Below, piece after piece: positions 57,603 to 64,000 of a DNA stretch of 64,000 bases. The notes below the pieces were generated by a model. The model was given only the letters and a program-made list of their open reading frames with translations. It had not been told where the DNA came from and ran no database searches. A program made the translations under genes and the position numbers. The stretch is taken from positions 1 through 64,000 of the forward strand of contig NZ_BMKS01000009.1 in the NCBI RefSeq assembly GCF_014644455.1. Direction: 5' to 3'. The stretch is from Caldovatus sediminis. Lineage in GTDB: Bacteria > Pseudomonadota > Alphaproteobacteria > Acetobacterales > Acetobacteraceae. Positions within the stretch are counted from its first letter, which is position 1. Every line of letters starts with the position of its first letter.

Positions 57603-58931
57603 TCAGGCCTCCGGCAGCAGCGGCCGCCGCGCGGCGACGAACTCCTCCACCGCGGCGACGTAGCGATCGCAGTCCGCCTCCGTCACCGGCAGGCTCAGCG
57701 CCGTCATGCCGCGCCGCGCGATGTAGACGCGCGCCTCCAGCATGTCGAGGAAGAACAGCTCGCGCAGCCCGGCCTCGGCGGGCGTCTCCGCGTAGGGCTG
57801 CGTCACCGGCCCGCGGCGGAAGTGCGGCTGCGTCATCGAGCCGACGCCGGTGAAGTGCATCGCCGTGCCGGCGCGCGCGCAGGCGGCGTTCAGCCGCTCG
57901 CGCAGCGCCTCGCCGCGCGCGAACAGCGCCTCCGCGGCCTCGGCCCGGAAGATCTCCCCCATCGCCACGCAGCCCGCGGCCATCGAGAGGACGTTGTTGT
58001 TGAACGTCCCCGCATGCGGCAGCGAGCCCGGCCGGTGGCCGTCGAACACCGACATCACGTCCGCCCGCCCGCCGAAGGCCCCGAAGCTCATCCCGCCGGC
58101 GATGTACTTGCCGAGCGTCGTCATGTCCGGGATCACGCCGGTGCGCTGCTGCAGCCCGCCCGGCCCGTGGCGGCTCGTCATCACCTCGTCGAAGACGAGC
58201 AGCGCGCCGGTCTCCCGCGTCGCCCCGCGCAGCGCCGCGAGGAACTCCGGCCGCGCCGGGATGCAGCCGCCGGAGCCCAGCATCGGCTCCACGAGCACCG
58301 CGGCCAGGCTCTCCCCCGCCTCGCGGATCGCCCGCGCCGCCCCTTCCGCGTCGTTGTAGTCGGCGAAGACCAGCGGCACGGGCAGCGACACCGCGCTCGA
58401 CCCGCCGACCGGGAAGGTCAGAACCCCGCCGTGGTAGCCGCCGCGCATCACCATCACCGTCCTGCGCCCGGTGAAGGCCCGCGCCGCGGCGAGCGCCATG
58501 ATGTTCGCCTCGGTCCCCGAATTGGTGAACCGCACCAGCTCGATCGAGGGGAACCGCCCGACGATCAGCCCGGCGAGGCGGCCCTCGTTCTCCCCCACCG
58601 CGGCGAGGTTCACGCCGCGCGCCAACGCCTCCCGCACCGCCGCCAGGATGCGCTCGTCCGAATGCCCGAACAGCCCGGCGGTGTACTCGCCGCAGAGGTC
58701 GAGATACTCGTGGCCGTCCACGTCCCACAGCCGGCAGCCCTCGCCGCGCGCCATGGCGGTCGGGAAGGGGGTGTAGAACAGCACGGTCCGGGTGTTGCCT
58801 CCCGGCATCACCTCGCGCGCCCGCGCATGGATCGCCGCGCTCCTCGGCCGCTGCGCCGTGTAGCGCTCGCGCGCCTCCGCCAGGGCGGCGTCGAGGTCGC
58901 TGTTGCGCGCGGGGGCGTCGAGCGGGCTCAT
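57603..58931 (-). CDS. Class III aminotransferase (glutamate-1-semialdehyde aminomutase-like)
   Basis: A 442-residue PLP enzyme of fold type I, class III. The Schiff-base Lys is K275 in TTLGKYIAGG and the pyridine-binding Asp is D248 in LLVFDEVMTSR. SGTEANIMALAAARAFTGR is the phosphate-loop segment. It is closest to glutamate-1-semialdehyde 2,1-aminomutase-like proteins but is probably a catabolic aminotransferase or racemase, since no haem genes are near. The ATG at 58931 has GGAGGAG eight bases upstream; longer frames add only low-complexity residues. It is divergent from the L,D-transpeptidase gene. Confidence 0.9.
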   Translation of the reverse strand: MSPLDAPARNSDLDAALAEARERYTAQRPRSAAIHARAREVMPGGNTRTVLFYTPFPTAMARGEGCRLWDVDGHEYLDLCGEYTAGLFGHSDERILAAVREALARGVNLAAVGENEGRLAGLIVGRFPSIELVRFTNSGTEANIMALAAARAFTGRRTVMVMRGGYHGGVLTFPVGGSSAVSLPVPLVFADYNDAEGAARAIREAGESLAAVLVEPMLGSGGCIPARPEFLAALRGATRETGALLVFDEVMTSRHGPGGLQQRTGVIPDMTTLGKYIAGGMSFGAFGGRADVMSVFDGHRPGSLPHAGTFNNNVLSMAAGCVAMGEIFRAEAAEALFARGEALRERLNAACARAGTAMHFTGVGSMTQPHFRRGPVTQPYAETPAEAGLRELFFLDMLEARVYIARRGMTALSLPVTEADCDRYVAAVEEFVAARRPLLPEA

Positions 58932-59111
58932 GGCGGCACTCCTCCAGGCTCGGTCGCCGAGCCTCGCCCCGCCCCCGCGCCGCGTCAACGCCTGCGCGCC
59001 GGCCGGCGAGCGGGGCGAGGCGCGGAGTCCGTGCAACAGCCCCGCGAGAAGCGTCCTCCGCGGTGCGTAACGGTTTGCGCCTTGCTCCCGCCGCGATTAT
59101 CCCTCGCTCCC

Positions 59112-60698
59112 GTGAGCCCGAAGTCCCTTCTTCCGCTGGCCCTCGTGGCGGCGCTGGCCGGATCCCCGGCGCTATCCGCTTCGGCTGCCGGCCCTCGGCT
59201 CCTCGCTCCGCAATTCGTCCCGGTGACCGCGGCGGCGGCCGACCAGGCTGCCCTCCTCCGCCTGGCCGAGCGGCTTCGCCGTCTGGAGGAGGACGGGCTC
59301 GACCCGCGCCACTACGACATCCCGCCGGACGGGCTCGCAGCCTCCGACCCGCAAGGACATCAGGCGGCCCTCCTCGCGGCCGCCGGCGAGGCGCTCGAGG
59401 ACCTGCTGCACGGCCGGGCGCGCCGGATGCGCGGCCGCGTCGACATCGAGCGGGATCCGGCCGCCCACCCGCTCGCTCCCTGGCTGACCGAGCTGGCCAC
59501 CGCCGCCGAACCCGCGGCGGTGATCGAGCGGGCCGCGACCCTGCACCCGGAGGCGCCGGTCCTGCGGCGCGAGCTCGCCCGCCTGCGCGCCATCGCTGCC
59601 GCGGGCGGGCACGTCCCGGTTCCCGCGGATGGCGGAACGATCGAACCCGGCACCACCGATCCGCGCCGCATCCCTGCCCTGCGTGCCCGGCTCGGCGTGG
59701 ACGAGCCCGCCCTCGTCGCCGGCGCCGCCGCCGCCAGTCCGCACTACGACCCGGCCCTGGTCGAGGCGGTGAAGCGCTTCCAGGCCGCCGAGGGGCTCGA
59801 GCCCGATGGGCGCGTCGGCCGCCTCACGCTCGCGGCGCTCAACCGGCCGGTCGAGGCGCGCATCCTCCAGCTCCGCGTCGCCCTCGACATGCGGCGCGGC
59901 CTCGCCCGGCCCGTCGCCGAGCGGCGCATCGAGGTCAACGTCCCGGACTACCGCCTGCGCCTGATCGAGGAGGACGGCCGCGTCTCCCTCGACATGGCCG
60001 TCATCGTCGGGCGCGCGACGCGCCAGACGCCGGTGCTGCGCACCCGCCTCACGGCCGTGATGTTCAATCCGCCCTGGGGCGTGCCGCAGCGCAACGCGCG
60101 GGAGGACCTGCTGCCGCGCCTCCGCCGCGACCCGCGCGCCGTCATGGAGGGAGGATTCCGCATCTATGCCGTCGCCGGCGGCGCGCGCGTCGAGATCGAC
60201 CCGACCACGGTGGACTGGCACTCGGTCAGCGCGCAGCGCTTCCCCTACGTCATCCGCCAGGATCCGGGCGAGGCCAACGCCCTCGGGCGGATCAAGTTCG
60301 TGATGCCTAACGAAGAGGACATCTTCCTGCACGACACGCCGGACCGGCACCTGTTCCGGCGCGCCGCACGCGCCTTCTCCTCCGGCTGCATACGCCTCGA
60401 GCAGCCGATGGAGTTGCTCGAGGCCGCCCTGTGGGGTACGCCGGGCTGGGACCGTGCCCGGGCCAGCCGGGCGATCGCGGCGCGCAGCACCAGCAGCGTG
60501 CAGCTCGCGCGCAGCATCCCGGTGCGGCTGCACTACACGACGGTGACCGTGGAGGGGGGCAACAGCGTGCGAATCCGACCCGACATCTACGGCCTCGACG
60601 AGGCCTATGTCCGCGCCATGGACGCGCCACGGCAGAGCCAGCGGCGCGTGGCCGCCGTGGACTCCTCCGTGGCGGCGGTGCCTGCGGCGGGGCGTTAG
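59112..60698 (+). CDS. Exported L,D-transpeptidase (YcbB/LdtD-like)
   Basis: A 528-residue periplasmic enzyme that forms 3-3 crosslinks in peptidoglycan. A signal peptide (SPKSLLPLALVAALAGSPALSASA) is followed by a scaffold domain. A peptidoglycan-binding module is at about 215-255 (YDPALVEAVKRFQAAEGLEPDG), and the YkuD catalytic domain at about 275-450 has H407 (LHDTP) and C426 in SSGCIRL. The GTG is chosen because it places the signal peptide at the start; an upstream TTG is possible. The MepK-like gene starts three bases after the stop, the same pairing as ycbB-ycbK in E. coli. Confidence 0.9.
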   Translation: MSPKSLLPLALVAALAGSPALSASAAGPRLLAPQFVPVTAAAADQAALLRLAERLRRLEEDGLDPRHYDIPPDGLAASDPQGHQAALLAAAGEALEDLLHGRARRMRGRVDIERDPAAHPLAPWLTELATAAEPAAVIERAATLHPEAPVLRRELARLRAIAAAGGHVPVPADGGTIEPGTTDPRRIPALRARLGVDEPALVAGAAAASPHYDPALVEAVKRFQAAEGLEPDGRVGRLTLAALNRPVEARILQLRVALDMRRGLARPVAERRIEVNVPDYRLRLIEEDGRVSLDMAVIVGRATRQTPVLRTRLTAVMFNPPWGVPQRNAREDLLPRLRRDPRAVMEGGFRIYAVAGGARVEIDPTTVDWHSVSAQRFPYVIRQDPGEANALGRIKFVMPNEEDIFLHDTPDRHLFRRAARAFSSGCIRLEQPMELLEAALWGTPGWDRARASRAIAARSTSSVQLARSIPVRLHYTTVTVEGGNSVRIRPDIYGLDEAYVRAMDAPRQSQRRVAAVDSSVAAVPAAGR

Positions 60699-60701
60699 GG
60701 G

Positions 60702-61301
60702 ATGCGCTGGAGCCTCGAGCCGGCCTGCCCCTGCTGCAGCGGAGGGGCGGTCGGCCGCCGGGGGGTGATCCGCGTCGCACTCGGCGGCCTCGTCTGCGTC
60801 GGCGCCGCGTCCGCTATCCCCGCCGCTGCCTCGGCGGCCGCTCCGGCCGGATCGGAGGCGGTCCGCAGCCTCGCCGTGCGCCGCGTGCAGACCGGCGACT
60901 CCTTCGAGGGCGTCTACTGGCGCGACGGCCGCTACGACACCGACGCGCTGCGCCGCCTCGACTGGGTGTTCCGCGACCCGGCGCTCGACGAGGCGACGCC
61001 GATGGACCCGCGGCTGTTCGACGTGATGCACGTCATCGCGCGCCGCATGGACACCAGCGAGCCCTACGAGGTGGTGAGCGGCTATCGCGCCCCGGAAACC
61101 AACGCCAGCCGCGCGCAGCGCTCGCGCCGGGTCAGCCGCGTCAGCCTGCACATGTCCGGCATGGCTGCGGATGTCCGGCTGCCGGGACGCGACTCGGTCC
61201 AGCTCGCCCGCCTGGCCGCGGCGCTCCAGGCCGGCGGCGTCGGTCTCTACCGGCGCGACGGCTTCGTGCATCTGGACTGCGGTCCGACCCGGCGCTGGTA
61301 G
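60702..61301 (+). CDS. YcbK/MepK-like murein endopeptidase (DUF882, M15 fold)
   Basis: A 199-residue M15-type metallopeptidase of the DUF882 family, which in E. coli (MepK) cuts 3-3 peptidoglycan crosslinks. The likely zinc ligands H150 and D157 are in SLHMSGMAADVRLPGRD, with H190 in FVHLDCGP. VSGYRAPETNA is a family motif. A Tat-like twin-Arg (GRRGVIRVALGG) opens the export signal. An unusual CPCC cluster sits before it at residues 9-12. Its substrate matches the product of the L,D-transpeptidase encoded three bases upstream. Confidence 0.9.
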   Translation: MRWSLEPACPCCSGGAVGRRGVIRVALGGLVCVGAASAIPAAASAAAPAGSEAVRSLAVRRVQTGDSFEGVYWRDGRYDTDALRRLDWVFRDPALDEATPMDPRLFDVMHVIARRMDTSEPYEVVSGYRAPETNASRAQRSRRVSRVSLHMSGMAADVRLPGRDSVQLARLAAALQAGGVGLYRRDGFVHLDCGPTRRW

Positions 61302-61879
61302 GCGGCCGGCTTTCGCCCGAAGGCCCGGGCGTGGCCGTTGCGCGCAAGACCGGGCCGCCGGGCGCGCGACGGCCTCTCGCCCAGGGGCACTGCCCCGGGC
61401 CGGCGGGCGTGCGCGGTTGTGGGTCGAGGCGGTCGGGGGAGCGGTGCCAAACGGGCTCCACGCGCCCCGCCACCGCATCGGCCCATGTCCGCACCGCGTC
61501 CTGCGCGGTGCGCGCGGCAGGCGGGAAGCCCGCTATTCGCGGGCTGTGCGGCCGCCTTCCGCGGCGGTTCCGGGCCGTGCGGGCGGGGCTGGCCTGCGCG
61601 CACCCGATTCCTCGTCCTTACGGCTCCGCGCCGCGCTCCGCGGCGATCCCGCGGTGCGTCGCACGCTCCCCGGACGCTGCCGGCCGGCCGCCGATCCCGC
61701 TGACGCGCCCCTCGCGGAATGGTAGCGTGCCGCCGGGCGGGCGTGCCGGCGAAGGCGTGACGCACCATGCGGCGGCCGCCCGGACGGCTTTGTCGCGCCC
61801 CGGGCCGCGGCCGAAACGGCCGGCCCGCGCCCTCGGCGCCGGCCCAGCCGTTCCGCTTTGCCAAGGACAGCCCACGCCC
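61302..61879. other. 578-base gap without a recognisable gene
   Basis: Open frames here have no recognisable family and look like GC-driven noise. A perfect stem-loop at 61527-61545 has seven-base arms (AGCCCGC/GCGGGCT) and a TATTC loop. The last bases carry AAGGA about 12 bases before the SLC13 ATG. I see no tRNA, repeat array or promoter that I would defend. Confidence 0.35.
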
Positions 61880-63430
61880 ATGGACGAACGCGCCGGGCCC
61901 CGGCCTGCATCGCCGCCATCGCCCGATCCCGGCGCGGACACGCCGGAGGGGCGGCCGGCCGCTTCTGGCGGCAGAATCCGGACCATCGGCCTGCTGCTCG
62001 GCCCCGCGGTCTTCGTCGCGATGCTTCTCCTCCCGCCGCCTTCCGGCCTCGAGACCGCGGCGTGGCGGGTGGCGGCGGTGGCGGCGCTGATGGCCCTGTG
62101 GTGGGTGACCGAGGCGATTCCGATCCCGGCGACCGGGCTGCTTCCGCTCGTGCTCTTCCCCCTGCTCGGCATCGCGCCGGTGGGGGAGGCCTCGGCGCCC
62201 TATGCCGATCCGCTCATCTTCCTCTTCCTCGGTGGCTTTCTGATCGCCCTCGGGCTGGAGCGCTGGAACCTGCACCGGCGCATCGCGCTCGGCATCGTCT
62301 CCGCCGTCGGCGTCCGGCCCGGCGCGCTGGTCGGCGGCTTCATACTGGCCACGGCCTTCCTCAGCATGTGGGTCAGCAATACCGCGACCGCGGTGATGAT
62401 GCTGCCGATCGGCGTGTCGGTGATCGGTCTGCTGCAGCGCGATGCGAGGGCCGCTGCCGGCGCCTCGGCCCCCGGCGGCCGGGACGGCTTCCCGAGCGCC
62501 CTGCTGCTCGGCATCGCCTACGGGGCGAGCGTCGGCGGGCTGGCCACCCTGATCGGCACCCCGCCGAACGCGCTGCTCGCCGCCTTCATGCGGCGCACCT
62601 ACGGCGTCGAGATCGGCTTCGCCCAGTGGATGCTCATCGGCCTGCCCGTGGTCGCGGTGATGCTCGCCATGACCTGGCTGATCCTGACGCGCATCGCCTT
62701 CGCCCTGCCGCGCCAGGCGATCCCCGGCTCGGCCGAGCTGATCCGACGCGAGATCGCGGACCTCGGGCCGCTTACCGTCCCGGAGCGGCGCGTCGGGCTG
62801 GTCTTCGCCGGGGCGGCGCTGCTCTGGGTGATGCGGCCGCTGCTCGGCGGCGTCCTGCCGGCGGGGCTGAACGACACCACCATCGCCGTCGCCGCGGGGC
62901 TGCTTCTCTTCCTCGTTCCGGCCGGCGGCCCGGCCCCCCGCGGGACCGCGCTGATGGACTGGGAGACGGCGAAGCGGCTGCCCTGGGGCGTGCTGCTGCT
63001 GTTCGGCGGCGGCCTGTCGCTCGCCGCGGCGATCGGCGCGAGCGGACTGGCCGACTGGATCGGCGCCGGCTTCGCCGCGCTCGGCCAGTGGCCGATGCTG
63101 CTCGTGGTGGTGCTGGTGACGGCGGGCATCGTGTTCCTGACCGAACTCACCAGCAACACCGCGACCGCGGCGGCCTTCCTGCCGCTGATGGCCTCGGTGG
63201 CGCCGGCGCTCGGCGCCGACCCGTTCCTGCTGACCATCCCGGTGGCGCTCGCCGCCTCCTGCGCCTTCATGCTGCCGGTGGCGACGCCGCCCAACGCCAT
63301 CGTCTACGGCAGCGGCCACCTCACCGTGGCGCAGATGGCGCGGGCCGGCTTCCTGCTGAACCTCGCCGGCATCGCGGCGATCGTCGGCCTGACCTGGCTG
63401 CTGGTGGGCCCGGTCTTCGCGGTGCGGTGA
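61880..63430 (+). CDS. SLC13/DASS-family transporter
   Basis: A 516-residue membrane protein of the divalent anion:sodium symporter family. Both repeat signatures are present: SNTATAVMMLPIG and TSNTATAAAFLPLM, each an SNT motif for sodium and carboxylate. The paired TPPNALLAAF and TPPNAIVYG segments follow them. About 11 membrane helices start after a 38-residue Pro-rich cytoplasmic tail. Members import succinate, citrate or other dicarboxylates, or sulfate. The substrate cannot be told; carboxylates are likely. No regulator or catabolic partner is adjacent. Confidence 0.93.
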   Translation: MDERAGPRPASPPSPDPGADTPEGRPAASGGRIRTIGLLLGPAVFVAMLLLPPPSGLETAAWRVAAVAALMALWWVTEAIPIPATGLLPLVLFPLLGIAPVGEASAPYADPLIFLFLGGFLIALGLERWNLHRRIALGIVSAVGVRPGALVGGFILATAFLSMWVSNTATAVMMLPIGVSVIGLLQRDARAAAGASAPGGRDGFPSALLLGIAYGASVGGLATLIGTPPNALLAAFMRRTYGVEIGFAQWMLIGLPVVAVMLAMTWLILTRIAFALPRQAIPGSAELIRREIADLGPLTVPERRVGLVFAGAALLWVMRPLLGGVLPAGLNDTTIAVAAGLLLFLVPAGGPAPRGTALMDWETAKRLPWGVLLLFGGGLSLAAAIGASGLADWIGAGFAALGQWPMLLVVVLVTAGIVFLTELTSNTATAAAFLPLMASVAPALGADPFLLTIPVALAASCAFMLPVATPPNAIVYGSGHLTVAQMARAGFLLNLAGIAAIVGLTWLLVGPVFAVR

Positions 63431-63488
63431 GCGGCGCGACGCGCCGGTCGTCCCGGTCACGCCTGCTCGCGGACCGCGCCGCCGCCGA

Positions 63489-64000
63489 TCAGCGCCCGGC
63501 GACCAGCACCATGCCGAAGAGGATGGCCACCACCAGCAGCGACAGCCCGGCCGTTGGCCAGGCGCGCAGCACGCCCTCCATCCCCGCCAGCGCCCGGACG
63601 GCCTCGGCGGCGAGGCGCTGGCCCGACGCGGCGAGACGCGGCGCCCGCAGCGGCGGGCGCCAGCGCGCCAGGGCCCGGGTCGCGCCCTCGCCGATCACCA
63701 CGAGATCGCCCTCCGGCACCGACGGAAGGCGGCCAGCCCGCCACCACAGGCCGAGGGCGAGCCCGGAGCCGGCCAGCACCGGCCAGCCCGCCTCCCAGAG
63801 CGCCGCCGGCGAGAGCGCGCCGGCCAGCCCTCCTCCGCCGGCCGTCAGGTAGATCCCCCAGGGCACCAGGACCGCCGCGGCCGCCGCCATCAGCCAGGGG
63901 AGGACGATCCCGGCCGGCGGCGCGGCATCGGGCGCAGCCGCCGACCCGCCGCCGACCGCGAGGCGGCGCAGGAAGTGCAGCATCAGCAGCGTGGTTGCCG
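63489..64000 (-). CDS. C-terminal part of a proton-conducting membrane subunit (MnhD/NuoL-like), cut by the window edge
   Basis: The last 170 or so residues of a membrane protein that continues beyond the right edge; the frame stays open to base 64000 (reading TLLMLHFLRRLAV at the border). Visible features are a hydrophobic helix LPWLMAAAAAVLVPWGIYLTAG, a second WPVLAGSGLALGLWW, the motif RLPSVPEGDLVVIGE and a terminal helix LSLLVVAILFGMVLVAG. The PEGDLVV segment resembles the C-terminus of MrpD/complex I-like antiporter subunits. The assignment is tentative because the core domain lies outside the window. Confidence 0.5.
   Translation of the reverse strand, partial: ATTLLMLHFLRRLAVGGGSAAAPDAAPPAGIVLPWLMAAAAAVLVPWGIYLTAGGGGLAGALSPAALWEAGWPVLAGSGLALGLWWRAGRLPSVPEGDLVVIGEGATRALARWRPPLRAPRLAASGQRLAAEAVRALAGMEGVLRAWPTAGLSLLVVAILFGMVLVAGR

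Overview
The window is very GC-rich (roughly 70% by eye) with dense coding on both strands. The protein sequences and the order of the translation genes point to an alphaproteobacterium. I infer a Roseomonas-like member of the Acetobacteraceae/Rhodospirillales, but no rRNA is present to confirm it. No rRNA, tRNA, CRISPR array, plasmid origin or intact mobile element was seen.

Bases 1-26,400 hold mixed metabolic genes. They include a cupin, a TfdA-type dioxygenase and a RidA-fold protein. Next come an M28 peptidase, an M81 (MlrC-type) hydrolase and a DUF1330 protein. A CoxE-like VWA protein sits with a MoxR-type ATPase. A two-subunit TPP enzyme is followed by a ketopantoate-reductase-like protein and a receiver-domain protein lacking its phosphoacceptor Asp. 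An apparent operon acyl-CoA dehydrogenase / SDR / APH-fold kinase / acyl-CoA dehydrogenase resembles known 4-hydroxyacyl-CoA degradation modules. Then come mmcB with a divergent Rrf2 regulator, an SDR, an alpha/beta hydrolase behind an ABC ATPase that has lost its middle, a zf-CHCC protein overlapping polA, a secreted serine protease, a DMT exporter, a methyltransferase, a GST and gloB.

Bases 27,200-55,600 are the core gene-expression block: rplK-rplA-rplJ-rplL-rpoB-rpoC, then rpsL-rpsG-tuf-rpsJ, the S10/spc genes through secY-adk, and rpsM-rpsK-rpoA-rplQ. All are on the + strand. Promoter-like hexamer pairs precede rplK, rpsL and rpsM. secE-nusG are not next to rplK, and fusA is missing between rpsG and tuf. 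Likely regulatory RNA structures lie between rplA and rplJ and between rplJ and rplL.

Bases 55,600-57,600 are a graveyard of two broken transposases (IS5-type and IS66-type) just downstream of rplQ. After it come a class III aminotransferase (-), a cell-wall pair (L,D-transpeptidase and MepK/YcbK-like endopeptidase), a 578-base gap with no recognisable gene, an SLC13-type transporter, and the C-terminal end of a proton-conducting membrane subunit cut by the window edge.

I did not find a clearly new biological system. The best leads are the degenerate receiver, the gutted ABC ATPase, the candidate 4-hydroxyacyl-CoA module, the extended L5, and the RNA structures in the ribosomal operons.
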